A stretch of 64,000 bases of DNA from Persicobacter psychrovividus (GTDB lineage Bacteria > Bacteroidota > Bacteroidia > Cytophagales > Cyclobacteriaceae), in the NCBI RefSeq assembly GCF_036492425.1, contig NZ_AP025292.1, positions 62,001 to 126,000 of the forward strand. Reading direction: 5' to 3'. The notes under the pieces are model-generated. The model saw only the letters and a list, made by a program, of their open reading frames with translations, ran no database searches and was not told the DNA's origin. This document shows, one piece after another, positions 51,416-60,172 of the stretch. The position numbers and the translations under genes are program-made. Position 1 is the first letter of the stretch. The number at the start of each line of letters is the position of its first letter.

Positions 51416-53023
51416 TTATTTTAGTTGTTTTGGGGCAGAGTCCGAAAATTGAAGCTTAAGCTTATCTATAACTTCATTCGTTGGAATTCCGAAAGCAACT
51501 CCTTCTACTCCAATTCCAATAAGCTTTGAACTGACAACCCCAATAGCTACTCCTTCTTGATTTACGAGGGCACCACCACTATTACCATGGTTGACACTCG
51601 CATCAGTTTGAATGAGGTTAATTTTATTGGCGTTTTCTCTGAATCCAGAGACAATACCTTTTGAAATGGTTTGAGCAAGATCTTGCGCATTTGGCGTGCC
51701 GACAGCATAAATTTCTGAAGCTATTGCTAAAGAACCCTGCTGATCGAGTTTGACCGGTTTTAAGTCTGTAGCATCAATCTTTAACAGGGCCAAATCATGC
51801 ACCTTGCTTGATCTAATGATTTTAGGCGTGAATTTCTGACCATTTGGCAGAATAACACTTAGTTTGTCCGAGGTAGCGATTACATGAAAGTTCGTCAAAA
51901 TATACCCGTCACTTCCAATAATAAACCCACTGCCATGCCCAGATTTGTTGGAGATTGTTACAGAAGAGGAAATGACTTCTGAAACATTCGATGCGTATGG
52001 TATGTTGTTTTCAATATCAAATGGCGTAAAATCCTGCTCAATATTTTTGTCCTTTTTAAGTAAGGATTTCACCTTTGGAGCTTTTAAGAACTCCAACAGG
52101 TTGTACTCCATGGCATCTTTAAGCATTCTTTTTACATGATCACCATTTGTGGATGAAAATTCTCCTGAAGATGCCTTTGATTTATAACGAAAAATAGATT
52201 GTTCATAATAATCCAGGATATTCCATTCTACTTCAACGGTAGCTTTTTGAAGGATATTACTATTACCACCTGCAAATCCACCTATTCGACCACGAGTAGC
52301 ATCAGTGGTGATGCCCAAGATTGTTGCATTAACATGAAGGTTTTCGGTATAGCCGCTGGCGAGTATTTTCTTCGACTGATCTATATACTCTAAATCAACG
52401 AGTAATTCATTTAGCGCTTCAGCAAAGATGGTGTTTTCTAATTTAATCTCCCCATCCTCAATTTCAGATTCTGAGGACTTATTGCTTGCGTATTTTTTGT
52501 ATCTTGAATACCTATTATGTTCTATTTCTCCATCTTCAATATCAATACTCACTTTGTTAATGACAATGTGTTTTTGATCATCTTGCTTTTTGTGTAATGG
52601 TTCTAATCTATTGAATTCAACGACCTTTTGGTAGTTAACGGACTTTGTCCCATTATCAAGCAAAAACATGAATAGAGCACTGACTCCTGCAATTGCCTGT
52701 GCGCCGGGAATGAAAGCACAAGCACCTGCAGTAGCTAACGAAATCATTTTTACAGGAGATTTGTAGTCTTGAGAAATAGACCTGGTTTCACTTTTATACC
52801 CAGGCTTACTTACTGTGATTTCTTTTATGCCATTATCTCGTTTAACTTTGTATTTGCCCTTGACTTTTTTTGCGGTCTTTCCATCAATTTTAACAGTTGC
52901 TCCCTTTGGGGTGATAAATTTTGTTTTTTGGTAACGAGAGCTAAAGATAGAAGCACAACTTGAGTTGAGGAAAATAAGTAGCACAAGAATGAAAGTGGCC
53001 GAATTCAATCGATATTTATACAT
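51416..53023 (-). CDS. HtrA-like trypsin-family lipoprotein with PEGA-like domain
   Basis: 535 residues. Lipobox NSSC near residue 23, so a lipoprotein. Residues ~35-85 form a PEGA-like beta domain (ITPKGATVKIDG, KEITVSKPGYKS), then a hydrophobic hairpin (~95-125), an unrecognised middle (~130-350), and a C-terminal S1C protease domain with all three catalytic residues: TNFHV (His), HDLALLKID (Asp), and HGNSGGALV (Ser). No PDZ domain follows, unlike DegP. Possible envelope quality-control protease. The middle region has a GNS-like patch but no named family. Confidence 0.85.
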   Translation of the reverse strand: MYKYRLNSATFILVLLIFLNSSCASIFSSRYQKTKFITPKGATVKIDGKTAKKVKGKYKVKRDNGIKEITVSKPGYKSETRSISQDYKSPVKMISLATAGACAFIPGAQAIAGVSALFMFLLDNGTKSVNYQKVVEFNRLEPLHKKQDDQKHIVINKVSIDIEDGEIEHNRYSRYKKYASNKSSESEIEDGEIKLENTIFAEALNELLVDLEYIDQSKKILASGYTENLHVNATILGITTDATRGRIGGFAGGNSNILQKATVEVEWNILDYYEQSIFRYKSKASSGEFSSTNGDHVKRMLKDAMEYNLLEFLKAPKVKSLLKKDKNIEQDFTPFDIENNIPYASNVSEVISSSVTISNKSGHGSGFIIGSDGYILTNFHVIATSDKLSVILPNGQKFTPKIIRSSKVHDLALLKIDATDLKPVKLDQQGSLAIASEIYAVGTPNAQDLAQTISKGIVSGFRENANKINLIQTDASVNHGNSGGALVNQEGVAIGVVSSKLIGIGVEGVAFGIPTNEVIDKLKLQFSDSAPKQLK

Positions 53024-53503
53024 GAAGTCAGGTGGTTATTGAATTAAAAAAAGGATTGTTAGTTGGTGTTGAGAGATGAATATAGGTGGCAAAAAAACAT
53101 CGCCAAGTGGTAAGATATACCTGATCTATTTAATTATTCTGTTGATTTGGCAAATAGGATATATTTTAAAAAGGTAATTACGTGAAAATGAGGCTTGCTT
53201 AAGTTCAACGGCAGAATAGTTACAATATGAACTTTTCATGTACAAAAGTGATTTTACAAGAGTTGATGGAGTGACGGGGCACAGTGAGACGCTACGACCA
53301 AGTCAGTACACAATAATGAAAAAACGAAAAGAATTCGACACACCTTACCTTCTATTTACACCGGCTTAGCACCCGAAGCTTTTACAAAATGTACCTTCAG
53401 CACATGAGCCCAGAATGGGCTTCTTGCAATAGACATGTAATTCATTCCATGGAAAAATTGCAACATCCATACCGTCAAGTCCAAAATATTATATCAGACA
53501 ATA
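53024..53503. other. gene-free region upstream of the protease gene
   Basis: About 480 bases, AT-rich, with the CCCGAAGCTTTT repeat at 53365-53422 and no supported ORF. Holds the protease promoter on the minus strand. Confidence 0.5.
53365..53422. repeat. interspersed repeat, CCCGAAGCTTTTACAAAATG type (copy 2)
   Basis: Shares CCCGA(A/G)GCTTTT, AAAATGTACCTTC and GCACATG with 31961-32020, and both end in a GGGCTT stretch. Confidence 0.75.
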
Positions 53504-53544
53504 AAACAAAAATCCCCACTCCGATAACTCAAAGTGGGGATTTC
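53504..53544 (-). terminator. intrinsic terminator of icd
   Basis: AAATCCCCACT / AGTGGGGATTT stem; on the minus strand it is followed by a T-rich tract. Confidence 0.85.
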
Positions 53545-53555
53545 TATATCAACAC

Positions 53556-53582
53556 CTATCACGAGAAGAACCCTCGCAATAG
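53556..53582. repeat. interspersed palindromic repeat, CTATCACGAGA type
   Basis: CTATCACGAGAAGAAC followed by CCTCGCAATAG; same family as 26057-26127. Confidence 0.6.
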
Positions 53583-53591
53583 CTTTATTTA

Positions 53592-54857
53592 TTACATATT
53601 CGTTACAATCTCTTCACCGAATTCAGAACATTTCAGCAAGGTTGCCCCTTCCATCAAACGCTCGAAATCATAAGTTACGCGCTTTTTAGAGATAGAGCCT
53701 TCAATTCCTTTGTAAATCAGTTCTGAAGCTTCCGTCCAGCCCATATATTCCAGCATCAAGGCACCTGAAAGGATTACCGAACCAGGGTTCACTTTATCCT
53801 GACCTGCATATTTTGGTGCAGTACCGTGCGTTGCTTCGAAGATCGCATTACCTGTTTGGTAGTTGATGTTTGCTCCAGGAGCAATACCAATTCCACCCAC
53901 GATCGCCGCCAATGCATCCGATACATAGTCGCCGTTCAAGTTCAAAGTTGCGATTACGCTGTATTCAGCAGGACGCAACAAAATTTGCTGCAAGAAAGCA
54001 TCTGCAATCGAGTCTTTAACGATGATTTTTCCAGCTTGCTCGGCTTCTTTTTGTGCCAAATCAGCAGCTGCTTTGCCATCCTGATCTGCAATGCGGTCGT
54101 ACTGTGCCCAAGTGAATACCTGCTCAGCATATTCGCGCTCAGCCAACTCGTATCCCCATTTTTTGAAGGCACCTTCGGTAAATTTCATGATGTTACCTTT
54201 GTGTACCAAAGTAACCGAAGGCTTTTTATACTGAATAGCATACTCAATAGAGGCACGCACCAAACGCTCTGTACCTTCTTTAGATACTGGCTTGATACCA
54301 ATTGAAGAAGTTTCTGGGAAGCGGATTTTTGTAACCCCCATTTCTTCCTGCAAAAATTTCTTCACTTTTATTGCTTCTTCAGACCCGTGCATGTACTCAA
54401 TACCTGCGTAGATGTCCTCTGTGTTTTCACGGAAGATCACCATATCGCAAAGCTCAGGGCGCTTCACTGGCGACGGTACTCCCTCGAACCAACGTACAGG
54501 GCGCACGCAAGAATAAAGGTCAAGTTCCTGACGCAAAGCCACATTCAAAGAGCGAATACCACCACCTACAGGGGTTGTCAATGGGCCTTTAATGCCTACA
54601 AGGTACTCTCTGAAGGCATCCAAAGTTTCACCTGGCAACCAGTTGCCCGTTTCGTTGAAAGCCTTTTCGCCTGCCAACACCTCTTTCCATTCAATTTTTC
54701 TTTCGCCATTGTAAGCCTTCTCCACAGCAGCGTCGAGTACTCTTTTTGCTGCAGGCCAAATATCAACACCTGTTCCATCTCCTTCAATAAATGGGACTAC
54801 AGGGTTATTTGGTACTTGAAGTTTTCCGTCTTTGATTGTGATTTTTTGTTCGCTCAT
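53592..54857 (-). CDS. icd: isocitrate dehydrogenase (NADP-type)
   Basis: TCA-cycle enzyme, 421 residues, the E. coli-like length. [13 protein letters not shown] at the N terminus, the phosphorylatable-Ser loop [13 protein letters not shown], the substrate-binding [12 protein letters not shown], and metal/substrate Asp residues in [16 protein letters not shown] specificity is inferred from overall type. No phosphatase/kinase AceK is near. Single gene with its own terminator. Confidence 0.96.
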   Translation of the reverse strand: MSEQKITIKDGKLQVPNNPVVPFIEGDGTGVDIWPAAKRVLDAAVEKAYNGERKIEWKEVLAGEKAFNETGNWLPGETLDAFREYLVGIKGPLTTPVGGGIRSLNVALRQELDLYSCVRPVRWFEGVPSPVKRPELCDMVIFRENTEDIYAGIEYMHGSEEAIKVKKFLQEEMGVTKIRFPETSSIGIKPVSKEGTERLVRASIEYAIQYKKPSVTLVHKGNIMKFTEGAFKKWGYELAEREYAEQVFTWAQYDRIADQDGKAAADLAQKEAEQAGKIIVKDSIADAFLQQILLRPAEYSVIATLNLNGDYVSDALAAIVGGIGIAPGANINYQTGNAIFEATHGTAPKYAGQDKVNPGSVILSGALMLEYMGWTEASELIYKGIEGSISKKRVTYDFERLMEGATLLKCSEFGEEIVTNM

Positions 54858-55108
54858 GGTTAATGAAACTATCGTTTTTTATCTAAGTTGAATCCGAATA
54901 TAGGAGAATTTAAGTTGATTTTTATTCGATTTACAGATTATTATTCGTTATAAATGGATTAAAAAAGGGGTTTGTAGTTAAAAAATTGGGCTTTACCATT
55001 TTTGTATAATCCGCAGAAACAAATTGGTTGAAATAGTACTTTAACATGAGTGTGAGAATAGCATGTCGCTATTGCTGAAATTGAAAATGAAGAAGGAAGG
55101 GGTGTAAT

Positions 55109-55729
55109 ATGAAGAAAAGCACTACACAGCAGAAGGGATCTCCGCCCTTGTTTAAGAATCAGTTACTTGAAAAATTTACCCATACCCACATTGCTTACCC
55201 ACTATTGATCTTCTATGGTGGCGGGCTCGGTTTGTTGGCCTATGGTGGCGTAATGATGGGGATTTCGGTGATCAATTTACTGGTCACTTTTACTTTAGGT
55301 TTGTTGCTTTTCACTTTTGTGGAGTATTGGGCGCACCGAAAGGTTTATCATATGATAGAGGATAAGCCCTGGAAGGCGCGGTTTACTTATACTTTTCATG
55401 GCGTGCATCACGATCACCCCAAGGATAAAAGCCGTTTGGCTATGCCGCCAGTGGTCAGTGTGCTGATTATTGCTTTACTGTTTGGCTTGTTTCGTTTGCT
55501 GATCGGCGATTATGCCTATGGTTTTTTGGCGGGCTTTATTGCTGGCTACGCCACCTACCTGTTTGTACACTATATCGTACATGCCTGGCGCCCTCCGCAG
55601 AATGTTTTCAAGCTATTGTGGGTGCACCATGCGATCCATCATTATAAAGACAATACTGTTGCTTTCGGTGTAAGTTCGCCAATTTGGGATGTGATTTTTG
55701 GAACAATGCCACGGAAAAAGCGTACCTAA
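55109..55729 (+). CDS. fatty acid hydroxylase / sterol desaturase superfamily membrane protein
   Basis: 206 residues, four hydrophobic segments. The di-iron histidine clusters are complete: EYWAHRKVYH, FHGVHHDHPKDKSRL, HYIVHAW and WVHHAIHHYKDN. This is the pattern of fatty-acid 2-hydroxylases acting on sphingolipid or membrane acyl chains in Bacteroidota. Stand-alone gene followed by a terminator. Confidence 0.9.
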   Translation: MKKSTTQQKGSPPLFKNQLLEKFTHTHIAYPLLIFYGGGLGLLAYGGVMMGISVINLLVTFTLGLLLFTFVEYWAHRKVYHMIEDKPWKARFTYTFHGVHHDHPKDKSRLAMPPVVSVLIIALLFGLFRLLIGDYAYGFLAGFIAGYATYLFVHYIVHAWRPPQNVFKLLWVHHAIHHYKDNTVAFGVSSPIWDVIFGTMPRKKRT

Positions 55730-55798
55730 AAGTATCATTACTATTCCATTCAGAAACTTCAACGGACGTATAAGTCCATCATGTTGTCAAGAAGTTTG

Positions 55799-55835
55799 CG
55801 ACCCAGATCCTCGATTTGGGTCGCTTTTTTTATTT
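55799..55835 (+). terminator. intrinsic terminator of the hydroxylase gene
   Basis: GCGACCCA / TGGGTCGC with an AT-containing loop, then T7. Confidence 0.85.
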
Positions 55836-56097
55836 ATATCCAACGGAGTGTATTAGACGATCCCAAGTTGGAGGGTGCATTTGAAAGTGGGGCAGCCTGC
55901 TGCAATTTCAGATGATTGGAGTAGACTTTATTCCCTGTTTTTCAACCATCGCGCCGCAGAATGCTTCATTACGGTGACGAGTTTCAGGTTTTTTTAGGCA
56001 CTAAACGGAATGTGACCTTTCAGATCTTATCAATTTGTGGCCGATAAAAGGGTGCGAATTTCGAAATATGTAATTTCAGTGAAATAGACCTGATAAT
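55836..56097. other. gap before the mini-secretome cluster
   Basis: 262 bases, no gene. Leads into the conserved upstream block. Confidence 0.4.
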
Positions 56098-56318
56098 TTA
56101 ACATTGGGTGGTTGGGATCAAAAGCTTTAAAATTGCATATGCCTTTTTAGGAAAGGTAACAGAATGAGGATTGAAAAACAGGTGAGTTTGTGAAATTGGC
56201 AATGATATGCCTTGATTTTGGTGTGAATGTAGATTTCGAGATTTGTAATGATGAAAATTCTTAAAATATCTCCCGTATATTTGTATTGTAATCAATAACA
56301 AACAAAGAAATTACAACG
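56098..56318 (+). promoter_or_regulatory. conserved upstream block of the small-protein cluster (copy 1)
   Basis: Begins with TTAACATTGGG 221 nt before the ATG and contains CAAAAGCTTTAAAATTG, then a -7 box TATATTTG at 56276-56283. The same arrangement precedes 57688, 58661, 59303, 59945 and 60580, pointing to joint regulation. Confidence 0.7.
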
Positions 56319-56666
56319 ATGAAAAAAGTATTGTCTATTGCCTTCGCCTTAATTTTGGTTTCTTCTTTTGCATTCGCAGGAACAAATGACAACGAGTCAG
56401 CCAAAGGAAAATCTTTCTTCCGTGTGATCGGAAATTCAAACGCGCAAGTGTACAAAGTATTGTATATGGCGAATAAAGATTCTAAGGTGGTTGTATCACT
56501 TTACAATGAAGCAGGAAACTTGGTGGCTAAATCAGCAATCAAAGACAAAAACGAATTTATGAAACCTTTCCGTTTCGAAGAGATGCCAGCGGGAACTTAT
56601 ACCGTGGTAGTAAGAGATGGTTTTGGGGTTACTCGTAAAACATTCGAGCACACACCAGCATTGTAA
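56319..56666 (+). CDS. secreted 115-aa beta-sandwich protein (paralog A)
   Basis: Unknown family. Signal peptide ~1-20 (MKKVLSIAFALILVSSFAFA). The mature ~95 residues look like one small beta-sandwich: KVLYMANKDSKVVVSLY, FMKPFRFEEMPAGTYTVVVR, GVTRKTFEH. This resembles a stand-alone T9SS sorting-domain fold, with the (M/L)PAGTY turn but no cargo. Close paralog at 60580 (about half the residues identical); truncated relatives in between. Its 3' end leads into a structured RNA element and terminator. Role unknown; envelope or surface. Confidence 0.85.
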   Translation: MKKVLSIAFALILVSSFAFAGTNDNESAKGKSFFRVIGNSNAQVYKVLYMANKDSKVVVSLYNEAGNLVAKSAIKDKNEFMKPFRFEEMPAGTYTVVVRDGFGVTRKTFEHTPAL

Positions 56667-56667
56667 T

Positions 56668-56803
56668 TGATTCATCGGCGAAGGTTGACAATAAGAGTGC
56701 AATCCAGGAGTGATTGTCCTCTTACGTCAACACGATGAATCATTGGGAACAAAAGTCTCGGTAGTCGAGCAGCAATAAATGCCTTTTTAGGGCATTTTTT
56801 TTT
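56668..56803 (+). ncRNA. structured 3' RNA element with terminator (copy 1)
   Basis: Outer stem TGATTCATCG / CGATGAATCA, inner GTTGAC / GTCAAC, TAAGAG / CTCTTA and AATC / GATT, a mini-hairpin CTCGG-tag-TCGAG, then terminator AATGCC / GGGCATT with T9. Same architecture as after the three microproteins, with the A-T to G-C change in the outer stem compensated on both sides. Could be a processed small RNA or a 3'-UTR control element. Confidence 0.6.
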
Positions 56804-56830
56804 GTCTATACTTTTTTGCAGGATGCCATT

Positions 56831-57286
56831 TTACTTCCCCTGTGCCCATTTTTTGTGTACGCTTTCAATGTCCTGGCTTAGTTGGTGCAACTGTGGAGGA
56901 TCGAGGGCGAAATCATCAAGGTTGACGATCAGCTTTTCCTTTCCTTTCTGTTTGATATGTAGCCATCGGTCGTTTCTGTAAAACTCCTCTGCCTGTTTTT
57001 TTGCACTGAAGTTGTATTGGTGCTGTTGGTGTACAAAATGTACTTTATCCTCGTTGAAGGTGAGTGCCATTCCCGATATTCTACGGATCTGCCAATGGTT
57101 TTTCAGTACAATGAACAGCCCAAAAATAAGCAAAGCCACCACGTGTAGGTTGTTACCGAAATACCTATAGGTGCTTGCGTTGTCGGGGTCTTTGGTGATG
57201 AAAACCACACCTGCAATTAACAGCATGGCATAGCCCAAAACATTGGCTTTTTTGAGTCTTTTTATTTTTTTATCAGCACTGTACAT
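56831..57286 (-). CDS. two-helix membrane protein of unknown function
   Basis: 151 residues. Basic start (MYSADKKIKRLKK), TM1 ~14-31 (VLGYAMLLIAGVVFI), TM2 ~46-62 (VVALLIFGLFIVL), then a soluble C-terminal half with beta-strand character (MALTFNEDKVHFVHQQHQYN, WLHIKQKGKEKLIVNLDDF), similar in layout to membrane-anchored PH-like domains. Points back toward the 56803 terminator. Unrelated to the secreted paralogs. Confidence 0.75.
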   Translation of the reverse strand: MYSADKKIKRLKKANVLGYAMLLIAGVVFITKDPDNASTYRYFGNNLHVVALLIFGLFIVLKNHWQIRRISGMALTFNEDKVHFVHQQHQYNFSAKKQAEEFYRNDRWLHIKQKGKEKLIVNLDDFALDPPQLHQLSQDIESVHKKWAQGK

Positions 57287-57461
57287 GTTTCTTTCTTTTC
57301 GACAAAGATAACTATTCTATCGGTTTTGGGCTCGTTATCATTTGGACAATTCTTAGTGTTTGGGGAATGCAAACGTTCGATAATTTTAAAATTACCAATA
57401 TGAAGGAGATAAAAGTCTTTTATTTTTGAAATCTGTATTTATGATCAGGATTGTCAAAAAA

Positions 57462-57687
57462 TTAACATTAGCGGACTGTACTCAAAATGCTCGAAAACGA
57501 ATGTGCCTTTTTCGTAAAACATAATATTTTGGTAATAAAAAGCAGATGGAAAATACGAATTCCGTAATGTGATGCGCTGAAAATGCGCTTTTTAGCTTTT
57601 CAAAACTTCATAAATGTGCAAATTTTATAAATCATGTTCTTTACATTTGCAGTGTAATCAATCAACAAAGCAAGTGTATTACAAGCG
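57462..57687 (+). promoter_or_regulatory. conserved upstream block of the small-protein cluster (copy 2)
   Basis: TTAACATTAGCGG 226 nt before the ATG at 57688, -7 box TACATTTG at 57642-57649, and the following TGTAATCAAT shared with copy 1. Confidence 0.65.
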
Positions 57688-57735
57688 ATGATGAAGGTGT
57701 TGTCTATCGTACTGCCACTAACTGTGTTTATTTGA
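57688..57735 (+). pseudogene. decayed paralog of the secreted small protein
   Basis: Starts MMKVLSIVLPLTVFI and stops after 15 codons, inside what would be the signal peptide of paralog A (MKKVLSIAFALILVSS). The promoter block is intact but the reading frame is not, so this looks like a third member that decayed by truncation, or a new mini-ORF. Confidence 0.6.
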
Positions 57736-58262
57736 TCATCAATGATTCCTGTTGATGTATTTCACCTTTCGGAGCAAAAGCAATCTTAGTCGTGTGCCTT
57801 CGCCCAGAAAAAAAATTAAATACAGATCAGCTTTCCATATTGCCGCTGCTATTCAGCAAATAGTAGTATTAGCATTGTTGGATGGATGAAAAGTTAGTCG
57901 TCATATTTCAAAAAGTCCAAAAATTATTGATTAGTGGGCAGAACAGACAGCCAGCTGTGGGTAACCTAATAGGTTTGCCCATATGCACATCATCAAAAAA
58001 TTTAAAGTTAATCAAGAGCGCCATTTGGGGCTTTTTTTTTGCCCAAAATATTTCAATGGCTAATTGAAAACAAGGATACAGCTTCTGTAGGATGCAGCCT
58101 GTAAATACGGCATGTTTTAATATTGTCCACAGACTAAAGAGATTCACATCGATTTTTTCAATCCGTCAATTGCTTATCGTCCATCGCGCACCTGGAATTG
58201 TATTTCCAAATTTTCGATAAGTAGGACAGCATGTGTTCATTATGGGTTGTCGCATTAGTCAT
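57736..58262. other. gene-poor stretch before the tandem array
   Basis: No supported gene; the ORFs on both strands here have no coding character. A terminator-like hairpin, AGCgCC/GGgGCT with T8, sits at 58016-58043, and a CATCAA/TTGATG hairpin near 57738. Confidence 0.5.
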
Positions 58263-58434
58263 AGTGCCCCCCCCCTTCCGATTCCTCCGATCTCTAACCA
58301 TTAGGCTTTGTGTTGGTTTGTTGCCTTTGCTTGCCTCGTTTTGGTGGCTGAAGCAATTGCCTAATTCACAATAAGAAAATTATATCAGTGGTATAATTTA
58401 CAAATCTGTCATTTCGTTTTTTATACCTGAAAAC

Positions 58435-58660
58435 TTAACATTGGGGTGTTGGTGTCAAAAGGTTTGAAAATGGGGTATTGAATTAAAAAAAGGTAGGAAA
58501 ATGAGGTTAATAAAAAAGGCTGGTTTGCGAAATTGATAATTTGACCTGCGCTGTGAGGCTGTGGGCTGATTTAAAAATCTGATAAACGTATGAATTTAAT
58601 AAAATTAGTCGCGTACATTTGTAATGTAAACAATAAGTAAAAACACAAAACAAAAGAATT
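58435..58660 (+). promoter_or_regulatory. conserved upstream block (unit 1)
   Basis: TTAACATTGGGG 226 nt before the ATG and TACATTTG -7 box at 58614-58621, 47 nt before the ATG. Confidence 0.7.
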
Positions 58661-58753
58661 ATGAAAAGTTTAATGAACACATTCGCAAAATTGATGACAG
58701 GAATTTTAGAAGATATGCCAGCGAGCACCTTCACTAACATTAGTAAATTTTAA
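58661..58753 (+). CDS. 30-aa microprotein, tandem unit 1
   Basis: Too short for usual ORF calling. MKSLMNTFAKLMTGILED, then MPASTFTNISKF. The N-terminal 19 residues can form a basic amphipathic helix; there is no full membrane helix and no classical signal peptide. The stretch EDMPASTFT resembles EEMPAGTYT of the 115-aa paralog A, so it may be an internally deleted derivative. Coding is shown by comparison with unit 3: the last 12 codons differ at seven places, all synonymous. Has its own promoter, structured 3' RNA and terminator. Possible roles: signalling peptide, membrane-active peptide or toxin; none proven. Confidence 0.75.
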   Translation: MKSLMNTFAKLMTGILEDMPASTFTNISKF

Positions 58754-58754
58754 G

Positions 58755-58888
58755 CTGTTTCATCATATTGAAGTTGACTATCCATGCAAACGGTTTGCAT
58801 TAGATATGTCAGCATGATGAACCAGTAATGAGAGAACAAGCCTCGATAGTCGAGCGTCGGTAAATGCCTTAACAGGGCATTTTTTTTT
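58755..58888 (+). ncRNA. structured 3' RNA element with terminator (unit 1)
   Basis: Outer stem TTCATCAT / ATGATGAA, GTTGAC / GTCA, perfect ATGCAAA-cgg-TTTGCAT, mini-hairpin CTCGA-tag-TCGAG, then AATGCC / GGGCATT with T8. See copy 1 at 56668 for covariation. Confidence 0.6.
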
Positions 58889-59076
58889 GTCCAAAATTTC
58901 AGGTAGCAGTGCTCCCCTTCCGATTCCCCCGATCTCTAACCATTAGTCTTTGTGTTGGTTTGTTGCCATTGCTTGCCTCGTTTTGGTGGCTGAAGCAATT
59001 GCCTAATTCACAATAAGAAAATTATATCAGTGGTATAATTTACAAATCTGTCATTTCGTTTTTTATACCTGAAAAC

Positions 59077-59302
59077 TTAACATTGGGGTGTTGGTGTCAA
59101 AAGGTTTGAAAATGGGGTATTGAATTAAAAAAAGGTAGGAAAATGAGGTTAATAAAAAAGGCTGGTTTGCGAAATTGATAATTTGACCTGCGCTGTGAGG
59201 CTGTGGGCTGATTTAAAAATCTGATAAACGTATGAATTTAATAAAATTAGTCGCGTACATTTGTAATGTAAACAATAAGTAAAAACACAAAACAAAAGAA
59301 TT
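59077..59302 (+). promoter_or_regulatory. conserved upstream block (unit 2)
   Basis: Identical to unit 1; -7 box at 59256-59263. Confidence 0.7.
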
Positions 59303-59395
59303 ATGAAAAGTTTAATGAACACATTCGCAAAATTGATGACAGGAATTTTAGAAGATATGCCAGCGAGCACCTTCACTAACATTAGTAAATTTTAA
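59303..59395 (+). CDS. 30-aa microprotein, tandem unit 2
   Basis: Same protein as unit 1, residue for residue, so unit 2 is a recent duplicate. It doubles the dose of the same peptide under the same promoter block. Evidence for coding comes from the comparison with unit 3. Confidence 0.75.
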   Translation: MKSLMNTFAKLMTGILEDMPASTFTNISKF

Positions 59396-59396
59396 G

Positions 59397-59530
59397 CTGT
59401 TTCATCATATTGAAGTTGACTATCCATGCAAACGGTTTGCATTAGATATGTCAGCATGATGAACCAGTAATGAGAGAACAAGCCTCGATAGTCGAGCGTC
59501 GGTAAATGCCTTAACAGGGCATTTTTTTTT
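59397..59530 (+). ncRNA. structured 3' RNA element with terminator (unit 2)
   Basis: Identical in sequence to unit 1. Confidence 0.6.
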
Positions 59531-59718
59531 GTCCAAAATTTCAGGTAGCAGTGCTCCCCTTCCGATTCCCCCGATCTCTAACCATTAGTCTTTGTGTTGG
59601 TTTGTTGCCATTGCTTGCCTCGTTTTGGTGGCTGAAGCAATTGCCTAATTCACAATAAGAAAATTATATCAGTGGTATAATTTACAAATCTGTCATTTCG
59701 TTTTTTATACCTGAAAAC

Positions 59719-59944
59719 TTAACATTGGGGTGTTGGTGTCAAAAGGTTTGAAAATGGGGTATTGAATTAAAAAAAGGTAGGAAAATGAGGCTAATAAAAA
59801 AGGCTGGTTTGCGAAATTGATAATTTGACCTGCGCTGTGAGGCTGTGGGCTGATTTAAAAATGTGGCAAACGTATGAATTTAATAAAATTAGTCGCGTAC
59901 ATTTGTAATGTAAACAATAAGTAAAAACACAAAACAAAAGAATT
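59719..59944 (+). promoter_or_regulatory. conserved upstream block (unit 3)
   Basis: As units 1-2 with a few changes (for example ATGTGGCAAACG replacing ATCTGATAAACG); -7 box at 59898-59905. Confidence 0.7.
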
Positions 59945-60037
59945 ATGAAAAGTTTAATGAAGAGTATCGTTAGTTTAATGAAAGGAATTTTAGAAGAAAT
60001 GCCCGCAAGCACTTTCACCAATATCAGTAAATTCTAA
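59945..60037 (+). CDS. 30-aa microprotein, tandem unit 3 (divergent)
   Basis: MKSLMKSIVSLMKGILEE, then MPASTFTNISKF. Compared with unit 1, 15 of 30 codons differ: eight changes are synonymous. All seven replacements lie in residues 6-18 and keep the helix amphipathic and basic; residues 19-30 are unchanged despite seven silent differences. That pattern needs selection on the peptide itself. No Cys, so not a typical lantibiotic or disulfide peptide. Confidence 0.78.
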   Translation: MKSLMKSIVSLMKGILEEMPASTFTNISKF

Positions 60038-60038
60038 T

Positions 60039-60172
60039 CTGGTTCATCATACTGAAGTTGACTATCCATGCAAACGGTTTGCATTTGATATGTCAGCATG
60101 ATGAATCAGTAATGAAGGAATAAGTCTCGATTGTCGAGCATCGGTAAATGCCTTAACAGGGCATTTTTTTTT
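60039..60172 (+). ncRNA. structured 3' RNA element with terminator (unit 3)
   Basis: Stems kept: TTCATCAT / ATGATGAA, GTTGAC / GTCA, ATGCAAA / TTTGCAT, CTCGA-ttg-TCGAG (only the loop changed), AATGCC / GGGCATT with T8. Differences from unit 1 fall mostly in loops and linkers. Confidence 0.6.

Noticed and set aside
57882-58147. Overlapping 61- and 79-codon ORFs on both strands
   Set aside because: Both cover the terminator-like hairpin at 58016-58043 and lack coding character.
58507-60021. Minus-strand ORFs of 76-77 codons recurring in each tandem unit
   Set aside because: They run antisense over the promoter block and the microprotein. They recur only because the DNA is duplicated, and unit-3 changes fit the plus-strand peptide (silent third positions), not these frames.
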